Position numbers and translations under genes: made by a program. Of a stretch of 64,000 nt of DNA, positions 36,075 through 44,779 are shown piece by piece. Origin of the DNA: Candidatus Gastranaerophilales bacterium (GTDB taxonomy: Bacteria; Cyanobacteriota; Vampirovibrionia; Gastranaerophilales; Gastranaerophilaceae); contig CALUYB010000005.1 in assembly GCA_944324905.1 (NCBI GenBank), positions 49,976-113,975 of the forward strand. Direction: 5' to 3'. Position 1 is the first letter of the stretch. Each line of letters starts with the position of its first letter. The notes under the pieces are model-generated. The model was not told where the DNA came from. It saw only the letters and a program-made list of their open reading frames with translations, and did no database searches.

Positions 36075-37118
36075 ATGCAAAATTTGCCTGATATTCTTTT
36101 AAACAAAACAAGCGAAACTGCTTCTGTTTCAAATTCAACAAGCAAATCAAAAAAAGTTGACGAAAAAGAAGAAGATACCACCGGTGAAGTAAAAGAAACT
36201 GATACAGAGGAAGAAGAACTTCAATCTTTAGAAATAGAAAATGATGATACTGTAAGTTTGCTTGAACAACAAAGCAACCTTACTTTGCAGACTTATCAAA
36301 TGCAAATAGAACAGTATAAAATGCAAATTGCAAATATGCAGCAGGAGCTTAAAAATATCGATACAGAAAGAAGTACTTTGCTGTATCAAATGTCAGATCC
36401 TGAAATTGATATTAGTTCTGTAATAAGTCAATTTAGTAGCCTTAGTAACAAAAAGCTGCAGGCATATACGCAGATTCAGTCAATTACAAGTGAAATTTCA
36501 ACAACTCAGATGAAAATCTTGCAAGAAGCTATGTCAACTCAAGCGTCCTTGCAGCAGGCAAATTCACTATCTTCTCTTGCTGCGTCTCTTGAAGGCGATT
36601 ATGCAAATACAGTAGGAAATATTCAAAACATTGATACTAATTCTGAAGTTGGTCAAGTTGCTGCACAAATGGGTTCATCTTTTATTGGCGTCATAAACAA
36701 CGATGCTCAAGGTAATGCTGAATTTTCGCCTGGCGGTGTATCGCAAGCTTGGTGTGCTGATTTTGTTACATCAATTACAAAACGCGCCTATGAAGCAAAA
36801 GGCATGCAGGTTCCATCAGGTTTTGGCTCGTCTGCTGTTGCAGGGCTTCGTTCATGGGGTCAAAGCAATAATGTTTACTTAGACACCGCTTCAAATTCCA
36901 ATAAAGCAAATGCTATTGCGCAAAATGTAAAACCTGGGGACATTATGATACAAGAGCGAAACGGAGCTTCGCACACCGGTATTGTAACTAAAGTTTATTC
37001 TGACGGTAGTTTTGATACAGTTGAGGGAAATTCCTCTGATGCAGTAAAAGCGCGTCATTACACAGCTGATAGTAGCGTTTTATCCGGTTTTGTTCTTATG
37101 AATGCACTAAAAGTTTAA
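36075..37118 (+). CDS. CHAP-domain protein with long coiled coil, no signal peptide
   Basis: The 347 residues have a disordered charged start (1-58), a Gln-rich coiled coil (about 60-175) and a C-terminal CHAP-like domain with C227 (AWCADF), H300 (ASHTGIV) and EGNS (317-320), the usual peptidoglycan amidase/endopeptidase site. There is no signal peptide or membrane segment, unusual for a wall hydrolase, so export by another route or a cytoplasmic role must be considered. GTAAGGA precedes the ATG, and TATACT (36049-36054) is a possible -10. The next small gene may be in the same unit. Confidence 0.83.
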   Translation: MQNLPDILLNKTSETASVSNSTSKSKKVDEKEEDTTGEVKETDTEEEELQSLEIENDDTVSLLEQQSNLTLQTYQMQIEQYKMQIANMQQELKNIDTERSTLLYQMSDPEIDISSVISQFSSLSNKKLQAYTQIQSITSEISTTQMKILQEAMSTQASLQQANSLSSLAASLEGDYANTVGNIQNIDTNSEVGQVAAQMGSSFIGVINNDAQGNAEFSPGGVSQAWCADFVTSITKRAYEAKGMQVPSGFGSSAVAGLRSWGQSNNVYLDTASNSNKANAIAQNVKPGDIMIQERNGASHTGIVTKVYSDGSFDTVEGNSSDAVKARHYTADSSVLSGFVLMNALKV

Positions 37119-37195
37119 AAAATAGACCTAAAGATTGATACAAAATTAATCTAAATATTGCATACTATACATGTGTATGAATAAGGACTTGGGAA

Positions 37196-37528
37196 ATGCT
37201 GGATAGAATATCTAATGACAGAAATGAAGCTATTTCGCAAAACAGCATAAGTAAAATATCTTCACTTGGTTCATCAGGAATTTATAACACTGACGATTCT
37301 GACTTATTTGTAGATGAGTCTAGTATATCTGATGCTGCAATCAGACTTTATGAACGCGAACGAGATGTTCAAAAGTTCACAAAGCTTGCTCTGAGTGATA
37401 TGGATGATAAAAGTGCAGATGCTCTTGTTATTTCAAAGGCGTTTGACGGGGAAATTTCAATTGATGATAACGATGCAATATTTTCACTGTTATCAAACGA
37501 AGACTTTTTAAATGAAATTGCTTCATAG
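37196..37528 (+). CDS. Small acidic protein, unknown
   Basis: The 110 residues are acidic and Ser/Asp-rich with a helical middle (SDAAIRLYERERDVQKFTKLAL) and a tail with EF-hand-like spacing of acidic residues (DGEISIDDNDAIFSLL), though no complete loop is evident. There is no signal peptide. It follows the CHAP gene by 77 bases and overlaps the YkgJ-family gene by 17 bases, so it is probably expressed. I do not recognise a family. Confidence 0.65.
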   Translation: MLDRISNDRNEAISQNSISKISSLGSSGIYNTDDSDLFVDESSISDAAIRLYERERDVQKFTKLALSDMDDKSADALVISKAFDGEISIDDNDAIFSLLSNEDFLNEIAS

Positions 37529-37961
37529 GTTAAAAAGGTTTTATTACCTTTATATTCTTAAAAGAAAGTATTACCGCAGCGGGAAATGCAACTGTTGCGG
37601 ACGTTGTTGTGAAAAAATTTATGTTAAACATGGAAAAAATATACTAAACGATGAAAATGTTTTTAATAAGTTACAAAATATGCACTCGTTTTACGAAAAC
37701 CTTGAGGTTGTAGGTAAAGATGAAACTGGCTTGATATTCAGGTGTAACCACCTCGACCCCCAAACGCGTCTTTGTAAAAATCATAAAAATAGGGATAGAA
37801 TTTGCAGAGATTACCCTCAGGAAGAAATTTTTATGATGGGCGCAGATTTAAGTGAAAATTGCGGCTATAAATTTACCCTTATTGTACCATTTGCAGAGGT
37901 TTTTGATAAGGTTATGAAATCAAAAAAGCAAAGTAATGAGTGTAAATTTTTTATTGATTAA
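37512..37961 (+). CDS. YkgJ-family zinc/iron-chelating protein
   Basis: The 149 residues have the cysteine-cluster pattern of the YkgJ/UPF0153 family: CxxCxxCC (C29/C32/C33 with C26 and C28 in KCNCCGRCC), then CNHLDPQTRLCKNH and ICRDYP, and a last Cys in ENCGYKF. Such proteins are thought to bind zinc or an iron-sulfur cluster; no reaction is established. It starts within the preceding gene and its 3' end overlaps the convergent folP by 11 bases. Confidence 0.82.
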   Translation: MKLLHRLKRFYYLYILKRKYYRSGKCNCCGRCCEKIYVKHGKNILNDENVFNKLQNMHSFYENLEVVGKDETGLIFRCNHLDPQTRLCKNHKNRDRICRDYPQEEIFMMGADLSENCGYKFTLIVPFAEVFDKVMKSKKQSNECKFFID

Positions 37962-39099
37962 AAATTTCTCCAAATTTTATGGCATTAAAGGTTTTTTTAA
38001 CGTTATGAACTCTAATGTAGTCAATTCCTTTTGATGAAAAGTACGCACTTGCCATCGCGCTCATTTCATCAGCATCTTTTGGATTTGTAACATTTGCAAG
38101 TTGTTGAATAAATCTTTTTCTTGAGACCCCTGCTAAAATTTCATAACCAAGGCTTTTGAATTCTTCTATTCTTGTCATAAGCTTTATGTTTTGTTCGTAA
38201 TTTTTTGCAAAGCCAAAACCTACGTCAATTATTATATTTTCAGGTTTTACTCCTTCGCTTATGGCAAAATCGCACTGGTTTTTTAATTCAAAATAAATTT
38301 CATCAATTAAATTTTCATAATTACACATATTATCCATATCTTTTGGGGTCGAGCGTGAGTGCATAATGACAATTTTTACATTGCTTTTTGCAATTGTTTT
38401 TGCCATTTGGATGTCAAACCTTAGCCCTGAAACGTCATTTATAATATCTGCGCCTTCATTAATACATGCCTGTGCAACTTCTGAGCTTCTTGTATCAATG
38501 CTTGCAAGAATGTGAGGATAATTTTCTTTTAAATATTTTAATACCGGTAATATTCTTTGAATTTGTATACCTGTTGGCATTTCATCAGCATTTGGGCGTG
38601 TACTTTCTGCTCCAATGTCAATTATTTGCGCGCCTTGTTCAATTATTTGTTCTATGTGTTTTTTTGCGTTTTCCAGCTCTATAAATTCTCCTCCATCAGA
38701 AAAAGAATTTTCTGTTAGGTTTAAAATACCCATTATTTTTGATTTTGATTGTTTTTTGTATAAGAAAATCTGCCTAATAAGTCCTTGTGAAATTTTTTGT
38801 AATGATAAGTTTTTAGGCTGCTTTTTAAGTTTTTTTGATACCTCTATAATCTGAGTTATAGTGCCTGAAAGTATGCAATTTGTTTTGTCAATTTTACAGT
38901 CAATTGTGCGCCTGTGTACTGCGCAATCGCAATCACAGCTTAGTGCTGTTTGTTTTAGGATATTTGCCTCAATTGGGCGTAAATCAAATATTTTGATGTT
39001 TATAAATTTATGCTTGTTTAACCCGATTTTTAGATAATCAGGGCTAAAACCTACATTTGTAATTTCTTGTTCTATAAAGTTTTTTGAAATAATTTTCAT
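37951..39099 (-). CDS. folP: Dihydropteroate synthase with N-terminal extension
   Basis: Joins p-aminobenzoate and dihydropterin pyrophosphate in folate synthesis, the sulfonamide target. The 382 residues are longer than the usual 270-280. The catalytic TIM barrel starts near 120 (MGILNLTENSFSDGG, 123-137) and includes DIGAESTRP, NDVSGL and a late GVSRKRF with conserved Lys/Arg. Residues 1-118 form an extra domain with several cysteines (SCDCDC at 54-59, C68, C75) of unknown role. Its 3' end overlaps the YkgJ gene; divergent from rplY. Confidence 0.92.
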   Translation of the reverse strand: MKIISKNFIEQEITNVGFSPDYLKIGLNKHKFINIKIFDLRPIEANILKQTALSCDCDCAVHRRTIDCKIDKTNCILSGTITQIIEVSKKLKKQPKNLSLQKISQGLIRQIFLYKKQSKSKIMGILNLTENSFSDGGEFIELENAKKHIEQIIEQGAQIIDIGAESTRPNADEMPTGIQIQRILPVLKYLKENYPHILASIDTRSSEVAQACINEGADIINDVSGLRFDIQMAKTIAKSNVKIVIMHSRSTPKDMDNMCNYENLIDEIYFELKNQCDFAISEGVKPENIIIDVGFGFAKNYEQNIKLMTRIEEFKSLGYEILAGVSRKRFIQQLANVTNPKDADEMSAMASAYFSSKGIDYIRVHNVKKTFNAIKFGEIFNQ

Positions 39100-39106
39100 A
39101 GTTAAA

Positions 39107-39134
39107 TTGCATTTTCTGATTTAGTACATATAAT
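39107..39134 (+). promoter_or_regulatory. Predicted promoter for rplY
   Basis: TTGCAT (39107-39112) and a perfect TATAAT (39129-39134) are spaced by 16 bases, upstream of the AGGAGA ribosome site of the bL25 gene. Confidence 0.5.
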
Positions 39135-39174
39135 AGAATAACATCAAAGTAATAAAATTAGGAGAAAAAATAAA

Positions 39175-39462
39175 ATGGCAGAATCTACCATCATCAAATT
39201 AAACGCACAAGAACGTGACACAGATAAAAACCCCCGTCAAATTAGAGAAGCAGGTTTTGTTCCTGCAACAGTATATGGTAAAGGTATGGAATCAAAAAAT
39301 ATTCAAATTTGCGCTCATGAATTTGAAATGAATACAAGAAACAATAGAGATGCAATATTTGAGCTTGTTGTTGGTAAAGAAAAATTCAAAGTTGTAATTC
39401 AAGAATTGCAAAAAAATTATTCAACAAATCAATTATTGAATATTGAATTTAAACTTGCATAG
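39175..39462 (+). CDS. rplY: Ribosomal protein bL25, short form
   Basis: The 95 residues match the short, E. coli-like bL25 that binds 5S rRNA: LNAQERDTDKNPRQIREAGFVPATVYGKG, then a beta-barrel ending in NIEFKLA. The longer CTC form with a C-terminal domain is absent. A clear AGGAGA site, its own promoter and a strong terminator mark it as a monocistronic, well-expressed gene. Confidence 0.93.
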   Translation: MAESTIIKLNAQERDTDKNPRQIREAGFVPATVYGKGMESKNIQICAHEFEMNTRNNRDAIFELVVGKEKFKVVIQELQKNYSTNQLLNIEFKLA

Positions 39463-39473
39463 TCAATTTTTAT

Positions 39474-39506
39474 AAAAAAAGCCGCCTGTTTCAAGGCGGC
39501 TTTTTT
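39474..39506 (+). terminator. rplY intrinsic terminator
   Basis: The stem GCCGCCT / AGGCGGC with a six-base loop is flanked by seven A and six T residues, 12 bases after the rplY stop. It may also stop the convergent gene that ends at 39514. Confidence 0.9.
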
Positions 39507-39513
39507 GTGTGCT

Positions 39514-39795
39514 TTATTCATCTTCATTGAAGGAGGTTGTAAAGCTTGTACTTTGGGAATTTAGTGAATCGATAAAATGTGTATAGCGCTCCATTCTAAG
39601 TTTTAGCCAACCTAGCATAGAATTTGAGCCTATAATTTTAACAATTCGAACCGATCCGAAACACTTCATTTTCGGATTGTACTTTTCCTCAAAAAATGTC
39701 TGACACTTGCAGTTTAGTTCGTCAACAAGGTCATAAAGCGTCTTTAGCCATGCGCTTTGTACATTGAGTTCATCAATTTTGTATTCCAATATCAT
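39514..39795 (-). CDS. Small protein, unknown
   Basis: The 93 residues have a helical first half (NVQSAWLKTLYDLVDELNCKCQTFFEEKY) and a basic middle (SVRIVKIIGSNSMLGWLKLRMERY), with a Ser/Thr-rich acidic tail. There is no signal peptide. A textbook AAGGAGG lies six bases before the ATG, which is the main evidence that it is real. It is alone between rplY and a DUF192 gene on the other strand. Family unknown. Confidence 0.7.
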   Translation of the reverse strand: MILEYKIDELNVQSAWLKTLYDLVDELNCKCQTFFEEKYNPKMKCFGSVRIVKIIGSNSMLGWLKLRMERYTHFIDSLNSQSTSFTTSFNEDE

Positions 39796-39926
39796 ATTTT
39801 GCCTCCTTGGCGAGCTACGTAATAGTCTTTTGAAAGTCCTTTTAAAAATGGTATGCGATTGATTTATTACTACTTATATAGTATTATATATTTATTATAT
39901 CAGATGTTTTGCAAAATTCTAGTGTC

Positions 39927-40271
39927 ATGAATAAAAATATAAAAATATTTTTAAACAATAAACAAATATTTGCGGATGTTTCCTTGCAAGAGTCCTTTCT
40001 AAAAAGATTTTTGGGGTTAATGTTTCAGTTTAAACCAAAAGACAGAAAAATCCTTATTTTTAAAAATGCCTTTTGGATACATTCGTTTTTTTGCTTTTTC
40101 AGCTTTGATGCAGTTTTTTTAAATGATGATTTTAAAGTAATAGCTTACAAAAATAATATTCCACCTTTTTTAATTTTGAAACCTGTTTTTGGAGCAAAAT
40201 ATGTTCTTGAAATTGTAAATATGTGTTTAGATGTGAAAATTGGTGATAAAATAGTCATTGATGAGTACTGA
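39927..40271 (+). CDS. DUF192-family protein
   Basis: The 114 residues show the DUF192 order: a short N-terminal strand pair, SFLKRFLGLMFQF (compare the family's R..GLM motif), then FWIHSFFCFFSFDAVFLND (compare the family's M.F..I..D..F.D) and VLEIVNMC. The family is of unknown function, often exported; no signal peptide is visible here. The start is taken as ATG 39927, because the upstream TTG has no ribosome site. The frame overlaps uvrC by 11 bases. Confidence 0.72.
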   Translation: MNKNIKIFLNNKQIFADVSLQESFLKRFLGLMFQFKPKDRKILIFKNAFWIHSFFCFFSFDAVFLNDDFKVIAYKNNIPPFLILKPVFGAKYVLEIVNMCLDVKIGDKIVIDEY

Positions 40272-41925
40272 TATTAGACAGCAGATTAAGCTTATGCCAA
40301 AGCTTCCGGGCTGTTATCAATATTTTGATAAGACCGGTGAGATAATTTATATCGGCAAGGCAAAAAATCTTTACAATCGCGTAAATAGTTATTTTATTGG
40401 CAAAAAAGACTCGCCTAAGTTGCAAGTTATGGTGCCTCAAATTGTTCGCGTTGAGTGCATTGTGGTGAACAGTGAGGTTGAGGCTTTAATACTTGAGTCT
40501 GAATTAATAAAAAAATACAAGCCTAAATATAATATATTGCTTAAAGATGATAAAAAATTTCCTTATTTTTTAATAACAGATGAAGAATATCCAAGGATAA
40601 CTGTTGTAAGAAAAGCAAATAAAAATATGCTTAAGGGCAAATATTTTGGTCCTTATACTGATTCTCGCGCTATGTACTGTACGCTTGAAACTCTCGGGAA
40701 GATTTTCCCGCTTAAAAAATGTAAGACACCCAAATTTAAAAGTCGTCCTTGCCTCTACTACGACATTGGACAGTGCTGTGCGCCTTGTCAGAAATTAATT
40801 TCGAGTGAGGACTATAAAAAAATTTTAAAAGATGTCGAACTTTTTTTGTCTGGTAAACAAAACGAGCTTTTAAAAGCCTTAGAATTTGAAATGAAGCGTG
40901 CAAGTGACAATCTCGAATTTGAAAAAGCTGCAAGATATCGCGACAGCTACAAAGATATTCAAAAGACAATGGAGAAACAAAAAGTTGTCAGTGAAAATAC
41001 AAGAATTAATCAGGATTATGTTGGTATTGTAAAATCTGAGAGTATGTATTGTGCAACAATTTTGCAGGTAAGACAGGGTAGATTAATCAATAAAAAAGAT
41101 TTTACATTCTCGCACATTGCAAATACTGAGTCAAATGATGTCAATGAGATTATACAGGCAGTGCTTAGGGAATATTATGCTATTATAACCGATACTGAAA
41201 TTCCAACAAAAATTACGCTGCCGCAACAACTTGATGATGTTGAGCTTTATGAAAAATGGCTAAGTGGTAGATTAGGCAAGAGTGTAAAAATATCTGATGC
41301 CAAATCTCAGCGTGATAAAGAAATGCTTTTAATGGCACAAAATACCGCAGAATTTAACCTTGAGCAGGCAAAATTAAAAGAACTATCTAATATTCAAAAT
41401 GACTATAATGAAGTTGGCACTTACCTTGTGGAAAAACTAAATTTGCGCAAATTCCCACATACTATAGAGTGCTATGATATTTCTCATATTCAGGGCACAA
41501 ATACTGTAGCATCAGGTGTTTACTTTGAAAATGGCATGCCAAAAAAATCAAAATATAGAAAATATAAACTAAGAACAATTGAAAAAGGTGAAGTTGACGA
41601 TTTTAAAAGTATGCGCGAAATTTTAACGCGTCGTTTTAAAAGAATTAAGAAGGGCGAGATTGAGCCTCCTGATTTAATAATTATTGATGGTGGTAAGGGG
41701 CAACTGTCAAGTGTAGTTCAAGTTATGAAAGAAATGGACCTTGATTTAGATATTGTATCTCTTGCAAAGCGTGAGGAAGAAGTGTTTTTGCCAAACTGTT
41801 CAACACCTGTAATTCTTGCACTTAATTCACCTGCTCTGCACCTTTTTCAAAGAATTAGGGATGAAGCACACAGGTTTGCAATTACATTCCACAGGCAATT
41901 GCGCTCAAAAAATATGACACGTTAA
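40261..41925 (+). CDS. uvrC: Excinuclease ABC subunit C lacking the C-terminal HhH domain
   Basis: Makes both incisions in nucleotide excision repair. The 554 residues include a GIY-YIG domain (about 12-95; IIYIGKAKNLYNRV), the cysteine-rich segment CLYYDIGQCCAPC, a UVR motif (about 200-233) and the RNase H-like 5' nuclease with ECYDISHIQG, IIIDGGKGQ and RDEAHRFAITFHR. The chain stops nine residues later, where other UvrC proteins continue into a tandem helix-hairpin-helix domain of 50-60 residues. The convergent gene ends there too, so no lost exon-like remnant is visible. ATG 40261 preferred to the adjacent TTG. Confidence 0.93.
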   Translation: MSTDIRQQIKLMPKLPGCYQYFDKTGEIIYIGKAKNLYNRVNSYFIGKKDSPKLQVMVPQIVRVECIVVNSEVEALILESELIKKYKPKYNILLKDDKKFPYFLITDEEYPRITVVRKANKNMLKGKYFGPYTDSRAMYCTLETLGKIFPLKKCKTPKFKSRPCLYYDIGQCCAPCQKLISSEDYKKILKDVELFLSGKQNELLKALEFEMKRASDNLEFEKAARYRDSYKDIQKTMEKQKVVSENTRINQDYVGIVKSESMYCATILQVRQGRLINKKDFTFSHIANTESNDVNEIIQAVLREYYAIITDTEIPTKITLPQQLDDVELYEKWLSGRLGKSVKISDAKSQRDKEMLLMAQNTAEFNLEQAKLKELSNIQNDYNEVGTYLVEKLNLRKFPHTIECYDISHIQGTNTVASGVYFENGMPKKSKYRKYKLRTIEKGEVDDFKSMREILTRRFKRIKKGEIEPPDLIIIDGGKGQLSSVVQVMKEMDLDLDIVSLAKREEEVFLPNCSTPVILALNSPALHLFQRIRDEAHRFAITFHRQLRSKNMTR

Positions 41926-42908
41926 AAACCTAATATCATACCTATTTTTTCAAAAAATGTAAGTTTTATTATGCTATCAAGTTCTTTTGAGAAAAGAATT
42001 TTTATGAAATTGACATCGCTTACACATTTTCTTAAAAAGTCTTTAAAAAACACTCTGTTTAGGTTGTATGGCGTATGTGGTTTTTCGTTGTTTAGTAGAT
42101 TTTTTACATGCAACACAAAGCCAATTATTTCAGCTAAATCTCTTGAGGTTACAATTTTATCGTCGCAGTATTTGTTAATAACTTTAATTACATCATCGTA
42201 ATCTAAATTAAAATGCCTTGCTTGTGCTTTAAACATTATTTTCTGAGAGCCTGCACTTTGTATGTAAGTTTTTCTTTTTGAAATATTGCTTGTATTCCAT
42301 CGGTATTTTACAAGCACATCTTCGAGATTTTCATATTTTAAATCTTCAATGTGTTTTAACCACATTCCGTAGTCTTCGCAAACGTCATTTTCATAGTCAT
42401 ATCTTATATTATGCTTGTCCATGGCAGATTTTCTAATCATTGCTGTTGAGTGGCAAATGCAATTATGTGAAAAAATCATTGTATATTTTATTGTTTCGTT
42501 ATCAGTTGGAAATTTTACCACTTGATTTTTTGGAATTTTTTCAAATGCTGAGCCTAAAATGTCTATTTCAGGGTGTTGCTCCATGTAATTAAACTGAATT
42601 TCTAGCCTTTGTGGGTCAGAAATGTCATCAGAATCCATTCGTGCTATGTATTTTCCGCGTGCAATGTCTAAAGCTCTATTCGGTGTACCAATTAGCCCGA
42701 GATTTTTTTCATTACGCAGGTAAACAATCCTTGAGTCAGTGTAACTGTCGACGGTTTTTTTAATGTAATCTTTTGAGCAGTCATCAACAATTATAAGTTC
42801 AAAATCTTGTAGAGTTTGATTTAAAATGCTCTCAATTGCTTCTCTAAACTCTTTTCCATCTGTGTTGTACACAGGCATTATAACGCTGATTTTAGTTTCT
42901 AATTCCAT
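41922..42908 (-). CDS. Family 2 glycosyltransferase
   Basis: The 328 residues begin with a GT-A fold: ISVIMPVYNTDGKEF, ILNQTLQDFELIIVDDCS and the metal-binding RMDSDD, followed by a C-terminal helical region without membrane segments. GT2 enzymes of this type add sugars to surface polysaccharides or lipids; the donor cannot be told. It is convergent with uvrC (four-base overlap) and divergent from a GT8 gene 44 bases away. Together with the GT8 and GT6 genes it forms a small glycan-building group. Confidence 0.88.
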   Translation of the reverse strand: MELETKISVIMPVYNTDGKEFREAIESILNQTLQDFELIIVDDCSKDYIKKTVDSYTDSRIVYLRNEKNLGLIGTPNRALDIARGKYIARMDSDDISDPQRLEIQFNYMEQHPEIDILGSAFEKIPKNQVVKFPTDNETIKYTMIFSHNCICHSTAMIRKSAMDKHNIRYDYENDVCEDYGMWLKHIEDLKYENLEDVLVKYRWNTSNISKRKTYIQSAGSQKIMFKAQARHFNLDYDDVIKVINKYCDDKIVTSRDLAEIIGFVLHVKNLLNNEKPHTPYNLNRVFFKDFLRKCVSDVNFIKILFSKELDSIIKLTFFEKIGMILGF

Positions 42909-42952
42909 AATTACAAATTCTTTTCAATCTATGTTTATGATAATATAAAAAT

Positions 42953-43882
42953 ATGAAAAAGCTACATATATGTTTGTCAACCGATGATAATTACGCAAAA
43001 TACGCTGCAACAGTAATTTTGAGTATTTTAAAGAATAAGCATGATGATGAGGAACATGTTTTTCATATTCTTTATTCCAGTTTGTGTGATGAAAATATAA
43101 ATAAGCTTAAAAGCGTCGGCAATGTGGTTTTTCACCTAATAGACAATTCTATTTTTGAACCGTATTTTAATAGTGGTGTTTGTAAAAATATAACTATACC
43201 AACACTTTACAGGCTAAAATTACCTTCGCTTTTACCTGATGTTGAAAGAATTCTCTATTTGGACTGTGATTTAGTTGTTTTAAATAGCCTGAGCGAGCTT
43301 TACTTTACTGAATTTGCACAAAATGAGTATTTGGCCGCAGTTCCTGATTTAGGGTTTAACCTGCATATGGATAGAATGGGTTTTGAAAATAAAGGGCATA
43401 ATTTTTACTTTAATGCAGGCGTTTGTTTACTTGATTTAGAAAAAATGCGACACGATAACATTGAGCAAAAAATGTTTGAGTATTTAAAGCAAAATTGGCA
43501 AAATATAAGCTATTGCGATCAGGATGTTATGAACGCCGTTTTACTCGGTAATGTTAAAAAACTTGATAGAAAGTACAACTTTATTACTCCAAATTTTTAT
43601 TTTTTGAATAATTCACATCAAACAATAGTTCATTTTGCAGGTGTAAAACCTTGGAAGATAGGTTTTTATAACCCGTATCGTGAAATTTTTTGGCAGTATT
43701 ATATGCAGACTCCATTTGCTGATGATAAAAAACAAATTAGTATAATGAATAATGCAAAATTTATGCACAAAAAAATTATGCAAATTCTTTTGTACCTTAA
43801 AATGTATCCTTTGTTTTTCTTTAGCAAAGTTAGATTACATGATTTTATGCGCATTATCAAAAATATTGAATTTAATAATTAA
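42953..43882 (+). CDS. Family 8 glycosyltransferase
   Basis: The 309 residues match GT8 enzymes such as lipopolysaccharide galactosyl- or glucosyltransferases: LHICLSTDDNYAKYAATVILS at the start, RILYLDCDLVV with the DxD metal site, FNAGVCLLDLEKM, SYCDQDVMNAVL and IVHFAGVKPW. It retains the anomeric configuration and works at the inner membrane's cytoplasmic face in LPS core synthesis (family knowledge). No Shine-Dalgarno is seen before the ATG. It is convergent with the GT6 gene (four-base overlap). Confidence 0.9.
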   Translation: MKKLHICLSTDDNYAKYAATVILSILKNKHDDEEHVFHILYSSLCDENINKLKSVGNVVFHLIDNSIFEPYFNSGVCKNITIPTLYRLKLPSLLPDVERILYLDCDLVVLNSLSELYFTEFAQNEYLAAVPDLGFNLHMDRMGFENKGHNFYFNAGVCLLDLEKMRHDNIEQKMFEYLKQNWQNISYCDQDVMNAVLLGNVKKLDRKYNFITPNFYFLNNSHQTIVHFAGVKPWKIGFYNPYREIFWQYYMQTPFADDKKQISIMNNAKFMHKKIMQILLYLKMYPLFFFSKVRLHDFMRIIKNIEFNN

Positions 43883-44673
43883 AATTTAATATTTGTGATT
43901 TTGGAAATCCAATATTTTAAGGGAGTAATTTTTTTATCTGTAATTCCTCTAAGGTATGAATGCCCGCCATATTTCCAATGTTTTTTATCCAAAAGCAGAC
44001 CTTTTCTGTTTTTTGTGTAGCCTTTTATCTTCCAATTTTCCGGTATTGCGTACTCAGGAGGAATGATTAAGGGGTTTTTGTCCACCAGATACTTATTCAT
44101 ATGGCTTTCGTCATGCCAGATAGCTATTATGCCGTTTTGAAAATCCTTCCTGATTGAATCTTCAATATCTTGACACATTTTTAGGTATTCTTTTTTTCTG
44201 CCGCCATGCACCCCGCTCATAAAGTAGTGCTTACCTTCGCCAATTGGAATATAGGCAAGTGACTCTTTGTTTCTTTCGTATGGAAATTTATCAGGTGTAG
44301 ATTTTAGCTTGTGATTTACCCATTCGCAAACGCAAATGTAACCATTTTCTTTTTGTGGCAGAATTTCATCACCAATCGGGGCGATAAATTTCATATTTGC
44401 ATTAAAATGGAATAAATAATCGCAATCATCGTATAGTTTTTTGCCACTTAAAAGTATTGCGAATTTATCACATACACTAATTGGCCATTTTGATGATTGT
44501 GCGAATATTCTTGTTACATCGTCGTTTTCTTCAAAATTTATATGTGGAGAATCTGTAAAAACAAAGTAATGTACATTATGATTTGGAAAAAGGTGCTGTT
44601 TTGCGCTTTTGTAAAACTCATCCCAAAAGCAAATGTATCTTCCTGTTGCTAAATATAAAATGCCGATATTCAT
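43879..44673 (-). CDS. Family 6 glycosyltransferase (ABO/alpha-1,3-Gal type)
   Basis: The 264 residues match GT6, the family of the histo-blood-group A/B and alpha-1,3-galactosyl transferases: IGILYLATGRYICFW, HYFVFTDSP, SKWPISVCDKFAIL, PYERNKESLAYIP, and IIAIWHDESHMNKYLVDK with PPEYAIPE. The metal site DxD of animal enzymes is replaced by NAN (91-93), as known for bacterial GT6 enzymes. These add GalNAc or Gal in alpha-1,3 linkage and can make host-like antigens. There is no membrane anchor. The gene is rare and often horizontally acquired. Confidence 0.88.
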   Translation of the reverse strand: MNIGILYLATGRYICFWDEFYKSAKQHLFPNHNVHYFVFTDSPHINFEENDDVTRIFAQSSKWPISVCDKFAILLSGKKLYDDCDYLFHFNANMKFIAPIGDEILPQKENGYICVCEWVNHKLKSTPDKFPYERNKESLAYIPIGEGKHYFMSGVHGGRKKEYLKMCQDIEDSIRKDFQNGIIAIWHDESHMNKYLVDKNPLIIPPEYAIPENWKIKGYTKNRKGLLLDKKHWKYGGHSYLRGITDKKITPLKYWISKITNIKF

Positions 44674-44756
44674 TTCCCCCCCTGTTTTCTTAATTCTACA
44701 ATATTTTTAGTGCTTTGTAAAAATATTTAATTTTGGGTTTAAAAATTTTTTATAAG

Positions 44757-44765
44757 TGTTATAAT
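44757..44765 (+). promoter_or_regulatory. Extended -10 promoter for the lipoprotein/BlaI cluster
   Basis: TGTTATAAT (TGn plus a perfect TATAAT at 44760-44765) lies 14 bases before the ATG at 44780. No good -35 is seen, as expected for an extended -10 type. Confidence 0.5.
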
Positions 44766-44779
44766 AGTAGTAATAGATT

